A stretch of 27,321 nucleotides of DNA, taken from the NCBI GenBank assembly GCA_934358235.1, contig CAKRKK010000009.1, forward strand, positions 1 to 27,321, read 5' to 3'. Shown here piece after piece: positions 8,529 through 17,551 of the stretch (its first letter is position 1; each line of letters starts with the position of its first letter). A program made the position numbers and the translations under genes. The notes under the pieces are model-generated. The model was not told where the DNA came from and did no database searches. It worked only from the letters and a program-made list of their open reading frames with translations. The DNA comes from an uncultured Lachnospira sp. Its GTDB lineage: Bacteria > Bacillota > Clostridia > Lachnospirales > Lachnospiraceae.

Positions 8529-9018
8529 AATCCTTCACCTCTCTTCTTAATATTTCCCTTGCTCTTTTAAGTCTGGTTCTAACATTAGGTGCAGATATAT
8601 CAAGTATCTGTGATATTTCCTCGGTAGAGTACTGCTCATGATAAAACAGGAATATTACATCTTTGTATTTCTGTGGCAGAGCAGCTACCACATTCCACAC
8701 CTCCGTATTATCATTAGCTGTGACAGATGCAGAACTGTCATAGCTGGAATTATCGTTGATGCTTTCAAGCACCTTCGAGTTCCAGGAGCTTTTAAGAACA
8801 TTAATGCATTCATTAACAGTTACTTTTAGAAGCCAGGCCTTAATATGCTTATCCGATTCAAAGCTGTTGTCACAGGTGTACAGCTTGATAAATACGTTCT
8901 GGAATACATCTTCGGCTTCGCTTACATTTTTTAATTTAAGAAGCGCTATACGGTATATATCGTTACTGTACAATCTAAGTATGCGCTCATATTCCTTGGT
9001 ATTATTCTTGTAGCTCAT
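8518..9018 (-). CDS. ECF-type RNA polymerase sigma factor
   Basis: A two-domain sigma-70 family protein of 166 residues. Region 2 covers YSNDIYRIALLKLKNVSEAE through WLLKVTVNECIN and includes the acidic EAEDVFQNVF segment. Region 4 (LPQKYKDVIFLFYHEQYS, then EISQILDISAPNVRTRLKRA) is the helix-turn-helix that contacts the -35 element. The ATG at 9018 (MSYKNN) is preferred over an in-frame upstream ATG at 9072 because AGGGGTGA lies 7 nt before it. It is followed by the overlapping membrane protein gene that probably restrains it. A modest promoter (TTGATT, 17 nt, TATAAG) may lie just upstream on the minus strand. Confidence 0.9.
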   Translation of the reverse strand: MSYKNNTKEYERILRLYSNDIYRIALLKLKNVSEAEDVFQNVFIKLYTCDNSFESDKHIKAWLLKVTVNECINVLKSSWNSKVLESINDNSSYDSSASVTANDNTEVWNVVAALPQKYKDVIFLFYHEQYSTEEISQILDISAPNVRTRLKRAREILRREVKDYEI

Positions 9019-9220
9019 ATTGAAATCACCCCTTTGTTGTGTTCTTATATATAATACAATTATAGAAATCAAAAAGTGACACTATTTTTGTACAATATGT
9101 TGTATAGGATTGTATTTTTTATGTATTTTTGTCATTAAAATGCGATTATGGACATATATATGCAATAAAAATATTGAAATACAAATATAAATAAATCAAT
9201 AGTAGTGAAAAAATCGTAAA

Positions 9221-9237
9221 AATGACCAATGGTCATT
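9221..9237. promoter_or_regulatory. Palindromic operator-like site AATGACC-AAT-GGTCATT
   Basis: A perfect 7-bp inverted repeat around 3 nt, with the size and symmetry typical of homodimeric repressor sites (TetR-like operators, for example). It stands out in A/T-rich flanks. The bound protein is unknown; it lies 250 bp upstream of the atp promoter. Confidence 0.45.
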
Positions 9238-9486
9238 AATACGCAAACAAAAAATGCAGATAAAAGATTAAAAATAATTTCTGCGCCATTTTAAAAATTT
9301 TAATGAATAAAATGTCATTATACAGCATTTTAGGGGAGGTTGCACGCATTTTATATAAGCTGGCAGACCATCTATAAGTGTGTCAGTTAATATGTAAAAA
9401 ATCAAAGTGTACTATAATAAATACATACATTTGTGCAAAAATTCAAAGGGATATTAAAAACTTTGTTAAAAAAAAGATTAATTAGC

Positions 9487-9515
9487 TTTACATTTCCAAT
9501 AAATGGGTATACAAT
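9487..9515 (+). promoter_or_regulatory. Promoter of the ATP synthase operon
   Basis: TTTACA at 9487-9492, a 17-nt spacer, and TACAAT at 9510-9515, five of six matches to each sigma-70 box. Predicted transcription start is near 9522, followed by AAGGAG at 9539 and the atpB start at 9553. Confidence 0.7.
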
Positions 9516-9552
9516 CCGCATTGAGAAAACGAAAGGATAAGGAGATGGTTTT

Positions 9553-10239
9553 TTGAATGATTTAGCACAGAAGCTTATTGAAGAACTTCAATGTGAGACC
9601 GTCTTTACGATTCCTGTTTTGGGTGGAATACCAGTTTCAGAGGCTGTTGTGGTCACATGGATTATTATGGCTGTGCTGGTTGTAGTGGCATTTATACTTA
9701 CCCGAAACCTTAAGGTGGATCATATAAGCAAAAGACAGGCAGTTGCGGAAAGTATTGTAACTGGTCTTATGAATATGGTTCAGGGAATGGTCGGCGAAAA
9801 AGGCAGGAAATATGTGCCTTATCTCACAACAGTTATGCTGTATATTGGTGTTTCCAATATCATCGGACTGTTTGGCTTTAAGTCCCCAACGAAGGACTTA
9901 AGAGTCACGGTAGCACTGGCACTTATGAGTATTATTCTTATTGAGGCTGCCGGTATTTATCAAAAGGGTGTTAAACGCTGGTTACACGGCTTTGTTGAAC
10001 CGGTTGCAATAGTAACACCTATCAACATTCTGGAGGTAGTAACAAAGCCACTTTCGCTTTGTATGCGACTTTTCGGTAATGTATTAGGAGCCTTCGTTAT
10101 TATGGAGCTTCTTAAAATGATACTTCCGGTAGGTCTTCCGGTTGTATTCAGTCTGTATTTTGATATATTTGATGGCTTACTTCAGGCATATGTTTTTGTA
10201 TTCCTTACATCATTATATATTGATGAGATTACAGAGTAA
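9553..10239 (+). CDS. atpB: ATP synthase F0 subunit a
   Basis: 228 residues, hydrophobic, about five or six membrane helices. The essential arginine of subunit a is in SLCMRLFGNVLGAF (Arg172), the segment that faces the c-ring and forms the ion path. The start is a TTG at 9553 with AAGGAG 8 nt upstream; no ATG is available in this frame near that site. It is the first gene of the seven-ORF operon a-c-b-(delta-alpha)-gamma-beta-epsilon; no atpI precedes it. Confidence 0.95.
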   Translation: MNDLAQKLIEELQCETVFTIPVLGGIPVSEAVVVTWIIMAVLVVVAFILTRNLKVDHISKRQAVAESIVTGLMNMVQGMVGEKGRKYVPYLTTVMLYIGVSNIIGLFGFKSPTKDLRVTVALALMSIILIEAAGIYQKGVKRWLHGFVEPVAIVTPINILEVVTKPLSLCMRLFGNVLGAFVIMELLKMILPVGLPVVFSLYFDIFDGLLQAYVFVFLTSLYIDEITE

Positions 10240-10356
10240 TGCATATATTGTGTATATGTTGAATTCGTGGCGGATATATATAGAAAGTTATATAACCGGC
10301 ATCAGCGTAGATTAGAAAAAAATCTGGAAACTTGAAAAGAAAAAGGAGATAAGATT

Positions 10357-10584
10357 ATGAGTGGAACAATCATAGCTATTGGCGCAGGTATCGCCGTATT
10401 AGGTTCATTTGGTGCAGGTATTGGTATAGGTATAGCAACTGGTAGAGCTTCAGAAGCTGTTGCAAGACAGCCAGAGGCAGAAGGCAAGATTACAAAGACA
10501 CTTATTCTTGGTAGTGCGTTGGCAGAGGCTACTGCTATTTATGGTTTCGTTATCGCCCTTATGATTATAGTTATGCTTGGCTAA
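10357..10584 (+). CDS. atpE: ATP synthase F0 subunit c
   Basis: A 75-residue helical hairpin. The glycine-rich first helix (GxGxGxA) leads to the polar loop RQPE (37-40), and the second helix carries the ion-binding Glu57 in [10 protein letters not shown]. Compared with the sodium-binding c subunit of Ilyobacter (from memory), the Gln of helix 1 is replaced by Ile24 and the Ser after the key Glu is Ala58. This points to proton rather than sodium coupling. AAAAAGGAG precedes the ATG. Confidence 0.95.
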   Translation: MSGTIIAIGAGIAVLGSFGAGIGIGIATGRASEAVARQPEAEGKITKTLILGSALAEATAIYGFVIALMIIVMLG

Positions 10585-10607
10585 TCCAGCATATAGATAA
10601 CAAAACA

Positions 10608-10663
10608 GCTATTATCAATCAGATAGGACACCAGTTAAAGAGTCTGTGTGGTTGATAGATAGC
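10608..10663 (+). other. Intercistronic stem-loop between atpE and atpF
   Basis: Arms 10608-10621 and 10649-10663 pair over about 14 bp with one bulge and one G-U pair, enclosing a 27-nt loop that contains a further short ACAC/GTGT match. There is no T-run after it. Since subunit c is needed in about ten copies and b in two, a processing or stability role is plausible. Confidence 0.55.
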
Positions 10664-10701
10664 ATCAAACAACATACTACGAAGAAAGGCAGGGAAATAA
10701 G

Positions 10702-11184
10702 ATGCTCCAGTTAGATGTTTGGAATGTTTTATTTACAATTATTAACCTTTTAATTCTCTTCGTGCTTATGAGAATATTCTTATACAAGCCAGTTCAGAAG
10801 ATTATTGCTAAAAGGCAGGAGGAAGCTGACAGACAGTTTAGCGAGGCTGCTGCTAAGCAGAATGAGGCTGAGGAGCTTAAGACAAAGTATCAGGCAGTAT
10901 TAAGCGATGCAGAGAATGAAAAGAAAAGGGTTGTTTCTGAGGCAAGAAAGACTGCTGATGAAGAATATCAGCGTATAGTAGCAGATGCCCATAAGACAGC
11001 ATCTCAGATTAAGGATGATGCAGAGGCAGAGGCTGTAAACCAGAAGGAACAGATATTAAAGAAGGCAGAAAAAGAGATTGCAGATATGGTTGTGGATGCT
11101 GCTGCTAAGGTTGTAGCAAGCAACAGCGCTGACAGTAATGCTGCACTTTATGACACATTTTTGAATAAAGCAGGTGATAAATAG
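10702..11184 (+). CDS. atpF: ATP synthase F0 subunit b
   Basis: 160 residues: an N-terminal membrane helix (FTIINLLILFVLMRIFLYKPV, residues ~11-31) followed by a long charged, alanine-rich amphipathic helix that forms the peripheral stalk dimer. Its C terminus (MVVDAAAKVVA) should contact the delta part of the next product. Its TAG stop overlaps the GTG start of the delta-alpha ORF by one base (TAGTG), so translation of the two is probably coupled. Confidence 0.95.
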   Translation: MLQLDVWNVLFTIINLLILFVLMRIFLYKPVQKIIAKRQEEADRQFSEAAAKQNEAEELKTKYQAVLSDAENEKKRVVSEARKTADEEYQRIVADAHKTASQIKDDAEAEAVNQKEQILKKAEKEIADMVVDAAAKVVASNSADSNAALYDTFLNKAGDK

Positions 11185-13205
11185 TGATACAGACAGCGAT
11201 TGATTATGCATCAGAATTACATAAAACTGGTATGTCGTATGAAGAGTTATCTTCTGTTAAGGACATTTTCGAGGTTGTGCCACAGGTAAAGGAAGAGCTT
11301 AGTGATCCAACAGTATCACTTGAGAAAAAGCACCTTGTGGTTCAGAAGGTGTTCTCTAAGAATGTGAGAAATTTCTTACAGCTTTTATGTGATAATGATG
11401 ATATAGGTTTATTTGATGAAGTATGTAAAGCCTTAAAAGAGCTTGAGCTGACTCCTAAGCAGAAGGAAAGCACAGCGGTGCTTACTTATGTGGAGGCACC
11501 ATCTGATGAGCAGCTTGCAGGAATTAAGAGCTTTATAGCTAAGGAGTTTAATAGTACAGACATTAAACTCGAATTAGAGCAGGATACATCCTTAAAGAGC
11601 GGCTTCGTTCTTAAGGTAGGCTCTAAGGAATATGATTGGAGCGAGAAAGCACGTATCGACCAGTTAAAGAATAGTATTGCAAAGGCTGTAAGTGCCGGTA
11701 AAAATACAGCAAGCGAGGAAGGTATTCTTTCAATTCTTGAAGCGGATATCAGGGATTTTGAGCTTGCAGTTAAGGATAAGGAAATTGGCGTTGTTAACTG
11801 GGTTGGTGATGGTATTGCCAATGTTGATGGCATCGACCATGCATTTTACGGTGAGATTGTTGTGTTTGACAGCGGCGTAAAGGGTATGGTTCAGGATGTA
11901 CGACGTGATGAAGTTGGTGTTATCCTGTTTGGTAGTGATGTAACAGTTAAGGAAGGCAGCAAGGTTGCCCGTACAGGTAAGATGGCAGGTGTTCCGGTTG
12001 GAGAAGGCTTCCTTGGAAGAATAGTTGATGCACTTGGTTCACCTATTGATGATAAGGGAGATATCCAGGCTGATGGATATAGACCAGTAGAGTGTGAGGC
12101 TCCGGGTATTACAGAGAGAAAGTCTGTATCAGTTCCTATGGAAACAGGTCTTCTTTCTATCGATTCAATGTTCCCAATAGGTCGTGGACAAAGAGAGCTT
12201 ATCATCGGTGACAGACAGACTGGTAAGACAGCTATTGCAACAGATACAATTATTAACCAGAAGGGCAAGGATGTTATCTGTATATATGTAGCTATTGGAC
12301 AGAAGTCCTCTACTATTGCTAAGCTTGTTAATACCTTAAAGACAGCAGGGGCTATGGATTATACTACTATTGTTTCAGCAACAGCAGCAGATCCGGCACC
12401 GCTTCAGTATATTGCACCTTATGCAGGTACAGCTATGGCTGAGTATTTCATGCATAATGGAAAGGATGTACTTATTATATATGATGACCTTTCTAAGCAC
12501 GCGGTTGCATACAGAGCTATATCACTTCTGCTTGAACGTTCGCCAGGACGAGAGGCATATCCAGGTGATGTATTCTATCTGCATTCAAGACTTCTTGAAA
12601 GATCAAGCCGTCTTTCACCAGAAGCAGGTGGAGGTTCTATAACAGCCCTTCCTATTATTGAAACACAGGCAGGTGACCTTTCAGCATATATTCCAACCAA
12701 TGTAATATCTATTACAGATGGTCAGATATTCCTTGAAAGTGAGCTGTTCTTCTCAGGTCAGAGACCAGCCGTTAACGTAGGTCTTTCTGTATCCCGTGTT
12801 GGTGGTGCAGCACAGACTAGGGCTATGAAGAAGGCAGCAGGAAGTATCCGTATCGACCTTGCCCAGTATAGAGAGATGGAAGTGTTTACACAGTTCTCAT
12901 CAGATCTGGATGAGGGTACTATGAAGCAGTTACAGCATGGACGTGCACTTATGGAGCTTCTTAAACAGCCTATGAGCCATCCATTCAGCATGGCAGAGCA
13001 GGTTATTATACTTGTATCAGCCAATGCACATATATTCAGCGATGTTGAGCTTTCTAAGATTAAGGGATTCAGGGCAGATATGCTTGAATTCTTCCATAAC
13101 CAGCATTCAGATATAGTTAATACTATTGAATCAACAAAGGATCTTACGGAAGAAACTAAGGAAGCAATTATTACAGCAGCAGGCGAGTTCAAGAGTGAAA
13201 GATAA
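11184..13205 (+). CDS. atpHA: Fused ATP synthase F1 delta-alpha protein
   Basis: One uninterrupted 673-residue frame. Residues 1-168 are a full delta (OSCP-like) subunit: an N-terminal helical bundle, then the typical C-terminal segment SLKSGFVLKVGSKEYDWS...RIDQLKNSI. Residues 169-177 (VSAGKNTAS) look like a linker. Residues 178-673 (496 aa) are a complete alpha subunit, including the EEGILSILEADIRDFE segment matching a normal alpha N terminus, the Walker A loop GDRQTGKT (342-349), and VSRVGGAAQTRAMKKAAG. The GTG start has AGGTGAT shortly upstream and overlaps the atpF stop. Normal enzymes have three alpha and one delta, so a covalent 1:1 fusion is unexpected. I find no internal ATG/GTG/TTG with a Shine-Dalgarno at the junction; only a GAGGAAGG (11715-11722) followed by AUU codons. 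The combined symbol is descriptive. Confidence 0.93.
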   Translation: MIQTAIDYASELHKTGMSYEELSSVKDIFEVVPQVKEELSDPTVSLEKKHLVVQKVFSKNVRNFLQLLCDNDDIGLFDEVCKALKELELTPKQKESTAVLTYVEAPSDEQLAGIKSFIAKEFNSTDIKLELEQDTSLKSGFVLKVGSKEYDWSEKARIDQLKNSIAKAVSAGKNTASEEGILSILEADIRDFELAVKDKEIGVVNWVGDGIANVDGIDHAFYGEIVVFDSGVKGMVQDVRRDEVGVILFGSDVTVKEGSKVARTGKMAGVPVGEGFLGRIVDALGSPIDDKGDIQADGYRPVECEAPGITERKSVSVPMETGLLSIDSMFPIGRGQRELIIGDRQTGKTAIATDTIINQKGKDVICIYVAIGQKSSTIAKLVNTLKTAGAMDYTTIVSATAADPAPLQYIAPYAGTAMAEYFMHNGKDVLIIYDDLSKHAVAYRAISLLLERSPGREAYPGDVFYLHSRLLERSSRLSPEAGGGSITALPIIETQAGDLSAYIPTNVISITDGQIFLESELFFSGQRPAVNVGLSVSRVGGAAQTRAMKKAAGSIRIDLAQYREMEVFTQFSSDLDEGTMKQLQHGRALMELLKQPMSHPFSMAEQVIILVSANAHIFSDVELSKIKGFRADMLEFFHNQHSDIVNTIESTKDLTEETKEAIITAAGEFKSER

Positions 13206-13216
13206 GGGGGATTGCT

Positions 13217-14176
13217 ATGGCGAATACTAAAGAAATTCAGGCCAGAATAAGTAGTATTCAGGATACGATGAAGATCACCAAAGCCATGTATATGATGTCC
13301 TCAGTTAAGCTTAGAAAGGCTAAGCAGAAGCTTGAGGATACAGAACCTTACTTTTATGGGTTACAGGATCAGATAAGAAGCATATTATTCCATTTCCCTA
13401 CTATGCAGCATATTTTCTTTGATAATAGAAATGCAGATTTGCATGAAAATGTTAAGAGAAAAGCATTTATTGTCATAAGTGGTGATAAGGGTATGGCAGG
13501 AGCTTATAACCATAATGTTTTAAAGGAAGCAAAAAGATTGTGCGATGAGGCAGAGCAATACAAAATATTTGCCATCGGAGAGACAGGAAGAGCTTACTTT
13601 GCTTCACTTGGTTATAATGTTGAGGACTCCTTCAGATTCTCTGCGAATAATCCATCAGTCCACAGAGCCAGAGTTATAACGGAGGATATAGTAGAACGTT
13701 ATAAGAAGGAAGAGATGGATGAGGTTTATATCGTATATACAAAGATGGAGCATGGCATGAAGGAGGAGGTTCAGGTTGAACAGCTTCTTCCACTTAAGAC
13801 TAACAAGTTCATAAAAGAAGAGTTAGCTGCTAATGCTAAAATGGGAAAGAGCAACGGTACGCTTGAGGACTTTGAGGGTAATGACGATTATTTCGTTATA
13901 TATCCATCACCAAAGGTTGTACTTAATGATCTTGTATATAATTATGTTACAGGATTCGTATATGGAGCTCTTGTTGAGGGCTTTGCAACAGAAGAAAATG
14001 CACGTATGGTTGCTATGCAGGCAGCTACAGATAATGCAGAGGCTATGCTTAAGGAGTTATCTATTGAGTATAACCGCGTAAGGCAGGCAGCTATAACGCA
14101 GGAGATAACAGAGGTTATCGGTGGTGCAAAGGCTCTTAAGAAGAAAAAGATGAAGAAAAAAGCCCAGGCAGGATAA
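13217..14176 (+). CDS. atpG: ATP synthase F1 subunit gamma
   Basis: 319 residues, about 30 longer than many gamma subunits. The N-terminal helix (KEIQARISSIQDTMKITKAM) and C-terminal helix (EYNRVRQAAITQEITEVIGGA) that form the rotor coiled coil are present, as is the VISGDKGMAGAYN segment of the Rossmann-like domain. The extra length is an acidic insertion near residues 205-225 (GTLEDFEGNDD) and a lysine-rich tail (KKKKMKKK). AAGGGGG lies 6 nt before the ATG, 11 bp after the delta-alpha stop. Confidence 0.94.
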   Translation: MANTKEIQARISSIQDTMKITKAMYMMSSVKLRKAKQKLEDTEPYFYGLQDQIRSILFHFPTMQHIFFDNRNADLHENVKRKAFIVISGDKGMAGAYNHNVLKEAKRLCDEAEQYKIFAIGETGRAYFASLGYNVEDSFRFSANNPSVHRARVITEDIVERYKKEEMDEVYIVYTKMEHGMKEEVQVEQLLPLKTNKFIKEELAANAKMGKSNGTLEDFEGNDDYFVIYPSPKVVLNDLVYNYVTGFVYGALVEGFATEENARMVAMQAATDNAEAMLKELSIEYNRVRQAAITQEITEVIGGAKALKKKKMKKKAQAG

Positions 14177-14242
14177 AAGATTAATAGAATTAATCTGATT
14201 AATTAATTGCGGAAATAGCATATATGATGGGCTTCAGACTAG

Positions 14243-15658
<1,416 letters not shown>

Positions 15659-15662
15659 GTCA

Positions 15663-15809
15663 CGCATTTTTTACTTCGTAAAAAACAAGGAGGTAAATAC
15701 CTCTGTTCGCCAGAGGGCTCACATTTTTACTTCGTAAAAACAAGGAGGTAAATACCTCTGCTCCTGCAAGGGCAGTCGCATTTTTTACTTCGTAAAAAAC
15801 AAGGAGGTA
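15663..15809 (+). repeat. Three-copy hairpin/Shine-Dalgarno module between atpD and atpC
   Basis: Copies begin at 15663, 15720 and 15777, exactly 57 nt apart. Each has an A/T hairpin (T-run, AC-TTC-GT, A-run) followed by CAAGGAGGTA; the first two copies continue with AATACCTCTG, which can pair with GAGGTA and hide the ribosome site. In copy 2 both hairpin arms are one base shorter (T5/A5 instead of T6/A6), so pairing is preserved. Only copy 3 is followed by a start codon, that of atpC. The linkers after copies 1 and 2 differ in sequence, though each can form its own small hairpin (for example CCTCTG...CAGAGG). Confidence 0.9.
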
Positions 15810-15813
15810 TGGG

Positions 15814-16227
15814 TTGAATACATTTTCATTGAAATTAATAGCCTGTGATAAGGTGTTCTATGATGGACCTTGTGAAATTCTTATATTCAATGGTTTTGAT
15901 GGTGAGATGGCTATTATGGCCAATCATGAGCCTATGACCTGTAGTGTTGAGACAGGGGAATTAAGATTCAGGGTTCCAGGAGAAACAACGTGGCAGGAAG
16001 CTATTGTTTCGACAGGACTTCTTAAAGTTGAACACAATAAAGCTGATATAATAGTGTATTCGGCTGAGAGACCTGAAGAAATAGATAAGTTCAGAGCTGA
16101 AGCAGCGCTTGAAAGAGCAAAGGAACAGCTTGCACAGAAGCAGAGTATTATGGAATATCATATATCCACAGCATCTATGGCAAGAGCCATGGCAAGACTT
16201 CGTGGTGTAAAGAATCATGATATTTAG
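15814..16227 (+). CDS. atpC: ATP synthase F1 subunit epsilon
   Basis: 137 residues: an N-terminal beta-sandwich domain (FSLKLIACDKVFYDGPCEIL...GDGE-like FDGEMAIMANHEPM) and a C-terminal two-helix domain (ALERAKEQLAQKQ...MARAMARLRGV) that can act as a rotation brake. It starts with TTG at 15814, 5-6 nt after AAGGAGGTA of the third repeat copy. It is the last gene of the operon. Confidence 0.94.
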   Translation: MNTFSLKLIACDKVFYDGPCEILIFNGFDGEMAIMANHEPMTCSVETGELRFRVPGETTWQEAIVSTGLLKVEHNKADIIVYSAERPEEIDKFRAEAALERAKEQLAQKQSIMEYHISTASMARAMARLRGVKNHDI

Positions 16228-16280
16228 GTGAAGAATATAATTGCTTCAGAATACTTATAAAATATATTTGTAAAATAATA

Positions 16281-16328
16281 AAGCTCTTCGTTATCCTTTA
16301 TATGCAGGGGATGACGGAGAGCTTTTTT
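16281..16328 (+). terminator. Terminator of the ATP synthase operon, probably bidirectional
   Basis: A 16-bp stem with several G-U pairs (16281-16296 with 16309-16324) followed by TTTTTT. On the minus strand a T-rich but interrupted run follows, so it may also end the convergent AraC-family gene. Confidence 0.88.
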
Positions 16329-16386
16329 AAATAAGTCAGCCACAGACATACAAGCTTTGGGCAATGGATAGCCAGCTAGTGAAGCT

Positions 16387-17244
16387 TTATTCTTTGTTTG
16401 GCTTATATTTTTTTCTGAATTCAGAGGGGGATATACCATTTACCAGCTTGAAGGTGTTGCCAAAGTAGTTGGAACTGATAAATCCGCATTCTGAGGCAAT
16501 ATCAGACATACTAAGGTCGGTTTCAATCAGGTACCATTCAGCGTGATTTACGCGTGCATTTCTTAAGTATTCTGAGAAGCCAACACCGTGGAAGGCTTTG
16601 AATTTACTTGAAAAGTATGCCGTATTAAGATTAAGAAAATCAGCAACCTCCTTAAGCGATATATTATTCTTAAAATTCTCTGCTATATATCGTGATGCAT
16701 TTATCATATCTGTATTCTTGTTGGAAAGTACTTTATAATCCCTTTCACATTGAGTATTTTTATTGTTCCGGTCACATCGTATAAGCAGTATAAGCAGATA
16801 CTGGAAAAGCTGCCGGATACAACAGTCAGAATAGTGGTCTATAATGTTGTATTCGTCGATGATTTTATCAAACAAAGAGTTGATATAAGTTCTTTTATCA
16901 GGTGGAATATAAAGAATATGCCCCCAGAGGTTCTTGACCGCCCAGTTAACGCCAAGAGTATCCTTAATTGTAGCTATGTAATCAGCAGTGAATTCTATGT
17001 ATATTCGTTCTGGTGGAATATCTCCAATATAGCTGGTTTTATGAACTGAGCTTGCGGGGATAAATATAATGCTGCCGGCAGAAAGTGTATATAACCTGTT
17101 ATCTATGGAGATGGTACAGTTTCCGTTCAAAAGATAAAAAAGCTCATAATAAGTATGGCTGTGTGCAGAATGCATAGAATAATGTGGCTTGTGAACGGTA
17201 CGTTCAATTCTGAATCTTGATATGTCAGGTATGGCTTGTTTCAT
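16387..17244 (-). CDS. AraC-family transcriptional regulator with cupin sensor domain
   Basis: 285 residues. The N-terminal half is an AraC-type cupin (HSHTYYELFYLLNG...LSAGSIIFIPASSVHKT) likely to bind a small sugar-like ligand. The C-terminal ~100 residues contain two helix-turn-helix motifs (ISLKEVADFLNLNTAYFSSKF and MSDIASECGFISSNYFGNTF, ending in SPSEFRKKY). The ATG at 17244 is preferred to the TTG at 17274, which has no ribosome site; GAGG lies 12 nt upstream, slightly far. It is divergent from the pectin methylesterase gene, whose promoter carries matched direct repeats, so it is the likely local activator. Ligand unknown; a pectin breakdown product is an inference. Confidence 0.9.
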   Translation of the reverse strand: MKQAIPDISRFRIERTVHKPHYSMHSAHSHTYYELFYLLNGNCTISIDNRLYTLSAGSIIFIPASSVHKTSYIGDIPPERIYIEFTADYIATIKDTLGVNWAVKNLWGHILYIPPDKRTYINSLFDKIIDEYNIIDHYSDCCIRQLFQYLLILLIRCDRNNKNTQCERDYKVLSNKNTDMINASRYIAENFKNNISLKEVADFLNLNTAYFSSKFKAFHGVGFSEYLRNARVNHAEWYLIETDLSMSDIASECGFISSNYFGNTFKLVNGISPSEFRKKYKPNKE

Positions 17245-17329
17245 ATCTTTATATGTCCTCGCTTTAATTTGCAAAAATGATAATAATATTAGGCAATATC
17301 GTTTAGATATTAAAAAAATAAAAATGTGA

Positions 17330-17359
17330 ATACTACAAAATACAAAATGAATTGTGCAA
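17330..17359 (-). promoter_or_regulatory. Candidate promoter of the AraC-family gene
   Basis: On the minus strand TTGCAC, an 18-nt spacer and TAGTAT. It would place the transcript start about 80 nt upstream of the ATG at 17244. Confidence 0.4.
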
Positions 17360-17415
17360 TATAACTAAAAAATCTGAAATATATAATATATATTTAACAA
17401 AAAGTATTATAACAC

Positions 17416-17457
17416 CAAAAATATGTGTAATCAACATATAAAACACAAAAATATGAG
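17416..17457 (+). promoter_or_regulatory. Direct-repeat operator, probable AraC-family binding site
   Basis: CAAAAATATGTG (17416-17427) and CAAAAATATGAG (17446-17457) match at 11 of 12 bases, are in the same orientation and are exactly 30 bp apart (about three helical turns). The second copy ends immediately before the -35 box of the pectin methylesterase promoter, as in class II activation by AraC proteins. Confidence 0.6.
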
Positions 17458-17486
17458 TTGTAAAAGAAATTGCGATAGATTATAGT
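17458..17486 (+). promoter_or_regulatory. Candidate promoter of the pectin methylesterase gene
   Basis: TTGTAA (17458-17463), a 17-nt spacer and TATAGT (17481-17486). The predicted start near 17493 leaves a ~140-nt leader. Confidence 0.55.
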
Positions 17487-17551
17487 TATAAACAATCTGG
17501 CAGAATTACCGTAAGAGTTGTTGTCAGGTTACGGGAGGTATTACAACATAT

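Larger units (their letters stand above)
9019..9552. other. Divergent intergenic region between the sigma factor and ATP synthase operons
   Basis: 534 very AT-rich bases without a convincing ORF. I see the ATP synthase promoter at 9487-9515, a TATAAT at 9413-9418 with no good -35 partner, a 17-bp palindrome at 9221-9237, and a second dyad TACAA-TATG-TTGTA at 9091-9104 near the sigma gene. Confidence 0.6.

Noticed and set aside
8229..8570. Plus-strand ORF coding an Arg/Ser-rich protein (RSSSRRSSRG-like)
   Set aside because: It is the antisense reading of the 12-nt repeat in the putative anti-sigma gene and has no ribosome site of its own.
11715..11735. Internal translation start for free alpha at an AUU codon after GAGGAAGG
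   Set aside because: AUU starts are extremely rare and GAG-GAA-GGT is explained as ordinary coding (Glu-Glu-Gly). Kept only as a remote possibility under the fusion finding.
15659..15750. In-frame continuation after the atpD stop (about 30 codons)
   Set aside because: It merely translates the repeat module, has no start codon, and atpD already has a full-length, normal C terminus.
15663..15809. Possible CRISPR array (three evenly spaced repeats)
   Set aside because: The intervening sequences are only about 14-16 nt, the repeat contains a ribosome binding site, and the last copy starts atpC. No cas genes are present.
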